From: Paracoccaceae bacterium | GTDB lineage: Bacteria > Pseudomonadota > Alphaproteobacteria > Rhodobacterales > Rhodobacteraceae | Direction of reading: 5' to 3' | DNA: 37,857 nt | Assembly: GCA_003567315.1 (NCBI GenBank) | Contig: PWZT01000010.1 | Location: 1 to 37,857, forward strand | In this document: piece by piece, positions 30,730-37,857 of the stretch | Layout: the number at the start of each line of letters is the position of its first letter | Numbering within the stretch: position 1 is the stretch's first letter | Translations under genes and position numbers: made by a program | Notes under the pieces: model-generated | What the model saw: only the letters and a program-made list of their open reading frames with translations | Told to the model about the DNA's origin: nothing | Database searches by the model: none

Positions 30730-32907
30730 TTGAAACTGGCAGCGCAAGATGACACTGATCTGTCCGCCCTGATCCGTCAGGCGCTGGATTTCGCGAAACG
30801 CGGGTATCGCGAGATCCTGCTTTGCGCGCTCATTGGCGTTGTGCTCGCCGGTTACCTGGTGACTCAACTCGACCGGAGTTATCGGAGCACCATCCGGCTG
30901 ATGGTTGACACCCCTCAGACCAGCCCGATCGAATCCGAGCAACTTTCGGCGACACTTCTGGAATCCTTCGTGGAGGGTCAGGTCTATCGCGTGGAGGCCA
31001 CCGAAGTGTTGCGGATGGTCGTCGAGCGTGAAAACCTGACCGAATACGCATTCTTCCAGAGCCAGCCCGATAGCTGGGTCCAGAATCTCGTGTCGCGGCT
31101 GCGCTCCATGATCTCGCCAGCCCAGCCAGAGCGCGCCGATGAGGACGATGCAGCAGAGATGGATCCGGCGGTGGCCCGCGCCGTACGCACCTTGCGCAGC
31201 AACCTCAGTGTGGGGCGCGAGAGCAATACCAGTGTGATCCGCATCGATGTGACGGCCGACAGCCCGCGGATGGCGGCGCGGCTGGCCGATGCGGTGGCCG
31301 AAGTCTTCGTTGAAACCCGCGCCAGAGACCAGAGCCAGCAGGCAGAGCGCATGGCCGGCTGGCTGGATACGCGTGTCACGGAATTGCAGGATCGTCTGAC
31401 CAGTGCCGAAGAGGCTGTCGCGACCTTTCGCATGGAAAACAATTTGCTGGGTCCCTCGCCAGATACGCTGCTGACCGATCAGCAACTCAGCGAGTTCAAT
31501 TCGGAGCTGATCCGGACCCGTGCCGCGCTGGCCGAGCGCGATGCAGCCTATCGCCGTGCAATGACACTGATGGAGACGGGCGGCGACATGCAGACATTGC
31601 CAGAGATACAGGGCTCCTCCATCGTGACCTCATTGCGTAGCCAGCTTCTGGATATTCAGCGCCGTGAACTCGGCCAGGCGGCGCGCGGTACGACCAATCC
31701 GCGAACGGGCCAGATTTCGGAGGAACGCGCCGCCCTCGAACAGCAACTCGAGACCGAGATCAGCCGTATCGTGGAACAGATGCGCAACGAGGTCGAGACC
31801 CTGGAGGCCCGCGAAGCGCTGGTTGCGACAGTCCTGCAAGAAGCGGGCGGCGAGAGTGGCGAAGCCTCGCGATTGGGAGTGCAGTTGCGCGACCTCGAGC
31901 GCCGTGCGGCCGCCTATCAAGCCCTCTACGAGCGGTATCTGAGCACTGGCGGGCGCGCGGAAGAGGCCCTGAGCTTCCTTCCAACCGGCGTTTCGATCAT
32001 AGATCCCGCATCGCGACCCACTGCACCCGTTGCACCACCCGTGCGTGTAATCATGCTGTTTGGCCTGCTCTTCGGCGGCGGGACAGGTACGCTGATCGCT
32101 TTCTTCCGCGATACAATGCGGAAAGGATTCGTTACAGCCCGGAGAATCGAAAGCGAACTCGGCCTGCCTGTGCTGGCCAGCGTGCCGCAGCTTGAAGCCG
32201 GTCAGAAAGCGTATGATCTGGCCGTCAGCGAGCCGTTCTCGCAATTCGCCGAAGCCATACGCACCTTTCGCCACGCGATCGGCGTCGCCTCGCGGCGCAA
32301 GCAAGGTGTTGTCGTGATGCTGACCTCGTCCAGCGCGGGCGAAGGCAAGACAAACATGTCCGCAGCAATGGCGGCCTCGGGGCTGACAGCCGGGCTGCGG
32401 GTGTTGCTGATTGACGCGGATCTGCGCCGCTCGGGGCTTTCGCGCCTCTTCGAGATCGAGGGCGACGCAGGGCTCTCGGAAATCCTCGCGGGTCAGGAAT
32501 GGAGCTTTGACGAAGACACGGATGCACTGGAACTGGATATAGTCTGCGCCGGGGTCGCAGGTGCACGCCATGCGGATCTGCTGGCGCATGACACGATGGT
32601 CGAGTATCTCGACAGCGCGCGCAGTGCCTATGACCTGATCATCCTGGACGGCCCGCCCGTGGCCAATCTGGCCGATGCGCCAATTCTGGCGGAAATCGCG
32701 GATGCCGTTGCGTTCGTAATCCAGTGGAATGTCACGCCGCGGGATGTCGTGCGCAAGGCGCTGGGACGGCTCGGCGCCCAGCATGTGCGTGGCGTGGTGC
32801 TCAATGGCGTCGATTTCAAGACTGCGGCGCAATATGGCGACAGCTATGATGCCTATGTCCAGATCGACCCCAGCACAGCGGGAAAGCGCGATGGCGCAGC
32901 CGTCTGA
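30730..32907 (+). CDS. Wzc-like polysaccharide co-polymerase / BY-kinase
   Basis: A 725-residue inner-membrane protein controlling polysaccharide chain length and export. It has two membrane helices (about 28-46 and 438-460) around a long periplasmic coiled-coil domain, with the Wzz motif at the start. The cytosolic kinase domain has Walker A S-S-S-A-G-E-G-K-T (about 533-541), Walker A' L-L-I-D-A-D-L-R-R (about 560) and Walker B L-I-I-L-D-G-P-P (D at about 640). A small Tyr cluster near the C-terminus (Y-G-D-S-Y-D-A-Y) is the likely autophosphorylation tail, shorter than in E. coli Wzc. It uses a TTG start at 30730 with an AGGAG site about 10 bases upstream. Its end overlaps the polymerase start by 17 bp. 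Confidence 0.92.
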   Translation: MKLAAQDDTDLSALIRQALDFAKRGYREILLCALIGVVLAGYLVTQLDRSYRSTIRLMVDTPQTSPIESEQLSATLLESFVEGQVYRVEATEVLRMVVERENLTEYAFFQSQPDSWVQNLVSRLRSMISPAQPERADEDDAAEMDPAVARAVRTLRSNLSVGRESNTSVIRIDVTADSPRMAARLADAVAEVFVETRARDQSQQAERMAGWLDTRVTELQDRLTSAEEAVATFRMENNLLGPSPDTLLTDQQLSEFNSELIRTRAALAERDAAYRRAMTLMETGGDMQTLPEIQGSSIVTSLRSQLLDIQRRELGQAARGTTNPRTGQISEERAALEQQLETEISRIVEQMRNEVETLEAREALVATVLQEAGGESGEASRLGVQLRDLERRAAAYQALYERYLSTGGRAEEALSFLPTGVSIIDPASRPTAPVAPPVRVIMLFGLLFGGGTGTLIAFFRDTMRKGFVTARRIESELGLPVLASVPQLEAGQKAYDLAVSEPFSQFAEAIRTFRHAIGVASRRKQGVVVMLTSSSAGEGKTNMSAAMAASGLTAGLRVLLIDADLRRSGLSRLFEIEGDAGLSEILAGQEWSFDEDTDALELDIVCAGVAGARHADLLAHDTMVEYLDSARSAYDLIILDGPPVANLADAPILAEIADAVAFVIQWNVTPRDVVRKALGRLGAQHVRGVVLNGVDFKTAAQYGDSYDAYVQIDPSTAGKRDGAAV

Positions 32908-34285
32908 ACACAGCAGCCTGCCGCTGATCGAGCGCTGGCCGCTGCTGCACCCGGTCACCTGGGTCTTTGCGACACTCCCCTTTCAATGGATGCCGGGCGC
33001 AGGCGGATTTTCCCTGCCTTATGTCTTCGTCTTGCTTGCACTTGCCTTTCTGTGCCTGTCGCCGCGCGCGATTTTCGGGGCGGCATGGGTGCTGCGCGCG
33101 GCGATGATCTGGCTGGTCCCTTATGTCATCTATCTGATGATCCTCTTTGTCAGCCTGAGCGGGTCGGGGGCGCAGGGGATGGCCACGCGTCAGGTGTTCT
33201 TTCTGGCCGCTTTCGTGATGGTTGCGGCGTGGCTCGCCTCCTCGCAGGCACCGGGCCGCCTGGTCCGATGGTGGGCCGGGGTCCTGATCGTGTCATTCCT
33301 GCTGGTCTCCGAAGCGATTGCCCGCAGCCTCGGGCTGAGTTGGGTCGAAGCCTATCGACGCTTTTTCCTCGAAGGCAATCTCGATTTCATTCTCTACGGG
33401 TTCATGCGCGAGATTTTCATCGCCTCGGCAGGCGCCGCGGTCGATTTTGTCCCGGCTTCGCAGAAAAACCTCGTTGCAGGGGCGCTGATGATCGCCATGA
33501 TCATGTTCCGCGCGGGCTTCAGCGGCAGCGACAGCGACCGGCTGGGCCTGATCATGACCGTGCTGCTGGTGTCGCTTCTGATCCTTCTGAATACCCGCAT
33601 CGTTCTGGTGGCGCTTGGCTTCGGGATGCTGGTGATCTGGTTCATCCGGTTTGCAGGCGGGCAGAATTACAGCCTTGGCGGCTTGTTGCTGCGCATTTTC
33701 GTTGTGCTTTTTTCGATCCTGACCCTAGTGATCTTCTTCAGTTCCGGCACCGATCTTGCGGAAATCATGACAGAGCGGCTTTTTTTCGCGGACCGCTCGA
33801 CCGGGTCGCGCATGAATCAGTATATCTGGGCCTTGCAACAGATCGAGCAGCATTTCTTCACTGGCTACGGCTACGCCGAACTCAGCGGGCAACCAGTGCA
33901 TAACATCTTCCTCGGGGCCTTCATGCATGCAGGCGTGCTCGCGTTTCTTCTGGTCACGTTCTTCTACGCTGCGATGGTGGCCATTTGGGGCAGCTTCGTT
34001 ATGCGCGCCGTGCGCGCACCGCAGGAGTGGGTTCTGCCCTTGCGCGCGGAGTGGGTCGCTATTCTGCCGGTGCTGCCGCTGATGCGCATGTGGGTGAGCG
34101 GCGATGCGGGTCATCATTCGATCGTCGAATGGACAGCGATGGGCGTGTTCATGGGGCTGCTCGCCGCGAACAAGGTGGCCCGTGGAGTCTCGACGTCGGC
34201 GCCGGTCGGCGTGGCCTCAGCCCCGCGGCCAGAGCGCGCGGTGCGCGCGCCGGGCGATGTGCTTTATCCCCAGAAGATCCAGTAA
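32891..34285 (+). CDS. Wzy/O-antigen-ligase-like membrane polymerase
   Basis: A 464-residue integral membrane protein with about 10-12 helices and a large loop near residues 280-330 (D-R-S-T-G-S-R, then F-T-G-Y-G-Y). The R-x-x-x-G-Y-G pattern and the histidine in V-H-N-I-F-L-G resemble the O-antigen ligase/Wzy family, which joins lipid-linked repeats in the periplasm. Sequence identity in the family is low, so the call rests on topology, the loop motif and position after Wzc. The ATG at 32891 lies inside the end of the wzc-like gene (17 bp overlap) with GGGAAAG upstream. Its 3' end overlaps the convergent gene by 69 bp, which is unusual. Confidence 0.8.
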   Translation: MAQPSEHSSLPLIERWPLLHPVTWVFATLPFQWMPGAGGFSLPYVFVLLALAFLCLSPRAIFGAAWVLRAAMIWLVPYVIYLMILFVSLSGSGAQGMATRQVFFLAAFVMVAAWLASSQAPGRLVRWWAGVLIVSFLLVSEAIARSLGLSWVEAYRRFFLEGNLDFILYGFMREIFIASAGAAVDFVPASQKNLVAGALMIAMIMFRAGFSGSDSDRLGLIMTVLLVSLLILLNTRIVLVALGFGMLVIWFIRFAGGQNYSLGGLLLRIFVVLFSILTLVIFFSSGTDLAEIMTERLFFADRSTGSRMNQYIWALQQIEQHFFTGYGYAELSGQPVHNIFLGAFMHAGVLAFLLVTFFYAAMVAIWGSFVMRAVRAPQEWVLPLRAEWVAILPVLPLMRMWVSGDAGHHSIVEWTAMGVFMGLLAANKVARGVSTSAPVGVASAPRPERAVRAPGDVLYPQKIQ

Positions 34286-35686
34286 CACGATCACGCCATG
34301 TTTTGCGCGTGCCCTTGCAAGGCGCAAACGGGCGCGACGCCGGTCCCAGCGGCTTGGCTCCAGCGGCTGAAGCAACGGGCGTATCAGGGCCATATCCGCA
34401 GTGTCGCGGGCGTTGCCCGCGCCCTCCATGATGCGGGCCAGAAGCGGAAGCGCCAGGAACCGCTGGTCACGGAAATGAAAATGCCAGCGGGGGTCATTGC
34501 AGATGTCACCGAATTCGGGAGCAGTTTCTGGCAGGACATCGCGTCTGAACGGGCTTGGCAGCTCCAGCTTCGCGGCGCTCAGATAATCGACTGCATCCGC
34601 CTTGCGCAAGCCATAGAGCCCCAACACGGTTTCGCGGCCCATGACTGTCTGCTCGGCATCGCCACCCTGATGCGTCACCGCCGCGCGGAAACTGTCCACA
34701 TGCCGGGCAAGCTCTGGGTCGCGGCATGGGGCAGCATGGTTCAGGAAATGCAGGCTCTGGCGGTTGAAGAGAAGCCGGGAGACACGGATCGCTTCCTCCT
34801 GGCTTCTCGTCAGATACACTGCATCTTCAGTGAGTTGGTGCTTGCTGCGCAGTTCCGCGAGGATAGCTTGCCTGTCACGGGCAGGCTCGAGATGCACGAC
34901 CATCACCCGCAACGGACGCTCGCTGCGGAAACACTGCTCACGTTTCGCGATCAGCCCCGGAAAACCCTCCTCAGCCGGGCCGATCCGGCTCTCACCGGCA
35001 TGGATTTCGGACAGGAAGTTATGCGCGCCCTGCATCGAGAGCTTTATCTCGCGTTTGCAGACCAGCGGCCCGAGCAATTCCAGCGCTGCATCGAGGTTTT
35101 GTCGCGCTGCGGGCCAGAACATGACAATCGCCGCATCGCGCGCGCGTGTGACATGCGCCAACGTCATGGCATCGAGATCTTCGTCGAGCATCCCGCGACG
35201 GTGAAAATACGCGCCATCATAGCAAAACGGCTCCAGCCCGGTCTCTACCCCCAGCAGCGGAATGCCGAGATGTATCGCACAGGCAACCCGATGCGCCCCG
35301 TTGAGGATCGTGCCATCGCTTGCAAGCGGGATAAGGCTTCGCTGCGGATCGAATCCGTTTTGGCGCATATCGCGCAGCAGGGCCATGAAGGTTTCGCGGA
35401 ACACATCCGAGCCGCGCTTTGTTGGGTCACCGGGCTCTGCCAGGCCCAGGGAAAACGCCGCGATGTGCCGGTCATATAGCCGCGCGGCAAAGCTGGTGCC
35501 CGGATCGTCGAGCGACTCGAGGAAAGCGAGTTTCGTGGCCAGGTCCAGCCGGTTCGCTGTTATGACCGGCGTAAAGCTGCGCAAGCGGAACGTTCGGTTT
35601 TCGCGGCCGAGCCTGTTCAGCAACAGCGGCTCCAGCAGGGTCTCCAGTTCTGCACGGCTCACAGACCGGGTGTCTTTCGGGCTCAT
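34217..35686 (-). CDS. Unknown 489-aa protein with a ParB-like box, exopolysaccharide locus
   Basis: A 489-residue cytosolic protein that I cannot assign. Residues about 117-146 carry a ParB/sulfiredoxin-like box (I-P-L-A-S-D-G-T-I-L-N-G-A-H-R-V-A-C-A-I), as found in ParB-type CTP or ATP-binding folds, including some enzymes that phosphorylate small molecules. A second region, about 240-330, resembles a kinase- or nucleotidyl-like core only vaguely. It is co-transcribed with a GT4 gene (4-bp overlap at its start) and the ATP-grasp gene, so a role in precursor activation or polymer modification is likely. No membrane segments. The gene end overlaps the polymerase gene by 69 bp on the opposite strand; both frames look real. 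Confidence 0.7.
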   Translation of the reverse strand: MSPKDTRSVSRAELETLLEPLLLNRLGRENRTFRLRSFTPVITANRLDLATKLAFLESLDDPGTSFAARLYDRHIAAFSLGLAEPGDPTKRGSDVFRETFMALLRDMRQNGFDPQRSLIPLASDGTILNGAHRVACAIHLGIPLLGVETGLEPFCYDGAYFHRRGMLDEDLDAMTLAHVTRARDAAIVMFWPAARQNLDAALELLGPLVCKREIKLSMQGAHNFLSEIHAGESRIGPAEEGFPGLIAKREQCFRSERPLRVMVVHLEPARDRQAILAELRSKHQLTEDAVYLTRSQEEAIRVSRLLFNRQSLHFLNHAAPCRDPELARHVDSFRAAVTHQGGDAEQTVMGRETVLGLYGLRKADAVDYLSAAKLELPSPFRRDVLPETAPEFGDICNDPRWHFHFRDQRFLALPLLARIMEGAGNARDTADMALIRPLLQPLEPSRWDRRRARLRLARARAKHGVIVLLDLLGIKHIARRAHRALWPRG

Positions 35687-36840
35687 GCCGCATACTCCGT
35701 GGCCCGGGATGCGGCTGCGAGGCGCGCAAGGCGGTCGATCACCGTGCCATAGACCTGTGTCGCATCCAGCGATGTCGCTGCATGTTCGAGTGCCGCCGCG
35801 CGCATACGGGCGCGCAAATCGGGCGCCTCGACCAGTTTGCGCAACGCCGTCACAAAGCCTCCCTCATCATCCCGATCGACCACGAACCCGGTTTTCCCGT
35901 CCAGCACCAACTCGTCAATCCCGCCCACGCGGCTGGCCACTGCGGGCAGTCCGGCGGCGGCGGCTTCGGCCAGAACATTCGGCGACATATCAAGACGCGT
36001 GGGCAGGCACAGCATATCCATCTGCGGCAGAATATCAGAAAACAGGCGATCCTGCGCAACAGAGCCATGCGCAGTGATATTCGTGCCGCTTACCCGCGCA
36101 GCCGGATCAGTGGAGACAATATGCAGATGACATTTGCCCGCAAGCGGCCCGGTCACCCAGGCGCAGAGCCGCGCCCCGCCCTTGCGTGCGAAATCATTGC
36201 CGATGAAGAGGATATTGGGCGGGCCGTCATGTGGGCGCGGAGGTTGAAACCGGCTCAGATCGACAGCGGGCGGGGCCACGCTCACGCGCTCCCGCGTCAC
36301 GCCCTGATCCGCGACAAGCGAGCGCGCGGCCCAGTCGCTCATCGGAAAGAGATGCGCGGCCGCGCGGCTCAGCATCCCCTCGCGCGCCAATTCGCGCGCA
36401 CGCCAGACAGGCGCGCTGCGTTCTGCATCGGTGCCCTGTCGGGTGGTGTCGAGCGCCAGCGTGAAAGGCGGTGCGTTGGGCAGCGGGGCAAGCGCGCCCG
36501 CAGGCCAGTGACCGGCGAAATGCACCAGATCGGGCGCAAGCTGGCGCACGGCCTGTCGGATCGCGCGTCCGAGCCAGAGCTGATGCGCAAGGATCGCGTC
36601 AATACCCCAGGGCCGCCCGCCGCCATGATGGCGCAGCAGCACTCGGCTGGCACGATCAGGCGCGTGCCAGAGCACATGGCTGCGCAGATCATTACGGCCT
36701 GCCAGAAGCGCGATCAGCCGTCTTGAATAGGTCCGCCAGCCGAGAACCGGGTTGGCCACGAACAGAAGGCGGGGCAGCGCGGGATCATCCGGCCCAAGGG
36801 TCTGGAAAGCCTCAGTCAAGGTGAAACCTGTCCCAGCCAA
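35683..36840 (-). CDS. GT4-family glycosyltransferase
   Basis: A 385-residue GT-B glycosyltransferase. The acceptor domain starts R-L-L-F-V-A-N-P-V-L-G-W. The donor domain has I-L-F-I-G-N-D-F-A-R-K-G-G (about 213-225), then C-L-P-T-R-L-D-M-S-P-N-V-L-A-E-A-A-A-A-G-L (about 279-299) with the conserved E, and V-G-G-I-D-E-L-V-L-D-G-K-T-G. The variant N-D-F-x-R-K-G replaces the usual G-R-L-x-x-x-K-G. It is the middle gene of the ATP-grasp, GT4, ParB-box unit, overlapping its neighbours by 29 and 4 bp, so translational coupling is strong. Donor sugar unknown; cytosolic or peripheral membrane. Confidence 0.87.
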   Translation of the reverse strand: MAGTGFTLTEAFQTLGPDDPALPRLLFVANPVLGWRTYSRRLIALLAGRNDLRSHVLWHAPDRASRVLLRHHGGGRPWGIDAILAHQLWLGRAIRQAVRQLAPDLVHFAGHWPAGALAPLPNAPPFTLALDTTRQGTDAERSAPVWRARELAREGMLSRAAAHLFPMSDWAARSLVADQGVTRERVSVAPPAVDLSRFQPPRPHDGPPNILFIGNDFARKGGARLCAWVTGPLAGKCHLHIVSTDPAARVSGTNITAHGSVAQDRLFSDILPQMDMLCLPTRLDMSPNVLAEAAAAGLPAVASRVGGIDELVLDGKTGFVVDRDDEGGFVTALRKLVEAPDLRARMRAAALEHAATSLDATQVYGTVIDRLARLAAASRATEYAA

Positions 36841-37857
36841 GTCCTAGAAAACACGGGCCTTGTGTCGCCTCCGCGAAATTGGCCACACCCCCTTCCCATT
36901 CCAGCAGGTGGATCTCCTCCGTCTGATCGATGGCAAAATCCCAGCAGACATAGCGCACCATCGGCACCGATCTGTGCAATTCCAGAGCCTGCGCCACGCA
37001 ATCGCCGATCCTTGGAACCACTGTCCCGACAAAACGCGCATGGGTGTCGGGATGGGCACGCAGCGGTGTCCAATTGGTGCGGTAACCGATCTCATCGGCC
37101 GCGCCGGTCGCCTGATCGACCGGCAAGCGGATGTAGTCATCCGCCTGCACATGGCTGTCAGCGCTGCGTCCGAATTTCAGATAGGTGCTGCGGGCGGAGG
37201 GCTGGACCTGATCGTCTATCGCCGTGGCGACCCGCAAGGTGGCCAGCGCTCCGGTCCCGAAAGGCTCGAAAACAGGGTGCGGATGCAAACGCCGCTGCAG
37301 CACACCATTGCCCAGCCGCGACAGCAGCGCGTCATCCAGTTCCGCGGGGTCGATGAGGTGAAGCCCGAGCCCGGCTGAGGAGGTATCCGACTTGAAAAAC
37401 AGGCTGTAGCCGCCTGCGCGTGCCTGCTCGGCAATCGCGCGCGCGGTTGTCGGCTGGCCTTGAGCCGTCAGCACGAGCCCGTTGGCGAGGCGCGCGACGT
37501 CGGGCAAGGTGCCACGTGGAAAGAACACCCCGTTCGCACCGCGAAACCGGGTCAGGAAGCGGTAATCGCCGTTGACATTGGGGCGGACATATTCGGCGAA
37601 ATAGGTGTCCGGCAGCCAGCCTTCGCGAAATTGCTCCTGCACCCCCGCATAAAGCTGCAGCCAGACGGCGTGGCGGGGATGGCCCAGGACATCACCCGCA
37701 TAATCGCGCGCCTGACGCGCGAGCGCGGGGTCGAGTGGCCCTTTCGCAGCGGTCAGCCCGCGCAGCGCGGCCTTGCCACGCGCTCGGATGCCCCAAAGCA
37801 GCCGCCGACGGTCCAGCTCCTGCACAGAGGCCCGCAGGCGGGTTTTCAGATCGCGCC
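36812..37857 (-). CDS. Sugar-transfer-associated ATP-grasp enzyme, partial (5' end probably beyond window)
   Basis: ATP-grasp-fold protein of the type found in polysaccharide loci (ATPgrasp_ST), expected to form an amide, ester or phospho bond using ATP. Visible blocks are F-F-K-S-D-T-S-S-A-G-L-G-L (nucleotide-binding strand and loop), V-L-Q-R-R-L-H-P-H-P, L-A-T-L-R-V-A-T, and the metal-binding end W-D-F-A-I ... L-L-E-W-E-G-G-V-A-N-F. A GTG at 37825 would give 337 residues, but the frame stays open to the window edge without a stop and with plausible protein sequence (R-D-L-K-T-R-L-R-A-S). The true start is probably further right. The product acts in the cytosol on a polysaccharide precursor or an attached amino acid; substrate unknown. 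Confidence 0.8.
   Translation of the reverse strand, partial: RDLKTRLRASVQELDRRRLLWGIRARGKAALRGLTAAKGPLDPALARQARDYAGDVLGHPRHAVWLQLYAGVQEQFREGWLPDTYFAEYVRPNVNGDYRFLTRFRGANGVFFPRGTLPDVARLANGLVLTAQGQPTTARAIAEQARAGGYSLFFKSDTSSAGLGLHLIDPAELDDALLSRLGNGVLQRRLHPHPVFEPFGTGALATLRVATAIDDQVQPSARSTYLKFGRSADSHVQADDYIRLPVDQATGAADEIGYRTNWTPLRAHPDTHARFVGTVVPRIGDCVAQALELHRSVPMVRYVCWDFAIDQTEEIHLLEWEGGVANFAEATQGPCFLGLGWDRFHLD

Noticed and set aside
34298-35479. 393-codon open frame on the plus strand opposite the ParB-box gene
   Set aside because: The minus-strand frame joins its neighbour through a 4-bp overlap and carries a recognisable motif box; the plus frame has no ribosome site or domain.
1-37857. tRNA, rRNA, CRISPR array, transposase, integrase or attachment sites
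   Set aside because: None could be recognised by reading both strands; no short regularly spaced repeats with spacers, and no mobile-element proteins.

Overview
The window is a high-GC chromosomal segment from an alphaproteobacterium, most likely a Rhodobacterales (Roseobacter/Rhodobacter-type) organism. This rests on gene content (AtuA/DUF4387 beside TctCBA, TadE/TadG-like proteins, an ExoY/Wzc-type polysaccharide locus), GTG/TTG starts, strong GGAGG-type ribosome sites and many ATGA stop-start junctions. It is an inference from sequence character, not from a database match. No rRNA, tRNA, CRISPR array, insertion sequence or attachment site was seen.

Layout. (1) 1-1713: the 5' part of a secreted beta-lactamase-fold serine hydrolase and a decayed amidohydrolase pseudogene. 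(2) 1802-7758: a catabolic and uptake locus. DUF4387 and an AtuA-family protein run leftward. A tripartite tricarboxylate-type transporter (tctC-tctB-tctA) and an AbrB-family membrane protein run rightward from the same divergent promoter region. (3) 8161-9907: orphan TadE-like and TadG-like pilus-assembly proteins. The TadG-like one has a 19-residue repeat that looks like a beta-solenoid. (4) 10072-22484: the most unusual region, described below. (5) 22544-26267: a leftward, translationally coupled operon of an Asp/Glu-racemase-fold enzyme, an M24 metallohydrolase and a diaminopropionate-ammonia-lyase-like PLP enzyme, with a divergent Lrp/AsnC regulator. (6) 26491-37857: an exopolysaccharide locus with three GT4 glycosyltransferases, a sulfotransferase, an ExoY-like priming transferase, a Wzc-like chain-length kinase, a Wzy-like polymerase, an unknown protein with a ParB-like box and a sugar-transfer ATP-grasp enzyme.

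Candidate new system (10072-22484). A SARP-type regulator (winged helix + BTAD + TolB-like + TPR) sits next to a small membrane protein. Beyond it lie three further transcription units: PAP2/vanadium-haloperoxidase-like protein + papain-like protease; 131-aa protein + 74-aa protein + subtilisin-like protease; HExxH metalloprotease + metallo-beta-lactamase-fold hydrolase + patatin-like phospholipase. None of the hydrolases has a visible signal peptide, so a cytosolic multi-hydrolase programme is inferred. The exact motif TTGACG-N5-TTGACG (two hexamers one helical turn, 11 bp, apart) occurs three times: between the membrane-protein and regulator genes, before the haloperoxidase-like gene, and in the divergent promoter region between the 131-aa gene and the metalloprotease. 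Eleven-bp direct repeats are the known type of site for SARP regulators, so the DNA appears to show the regulator, its operators and its local regulon. I do not recognise this set as a described system. Its biological role (stress or phage response, secondary metabolism, programmed lysis) cannot be decided from sequence alone.
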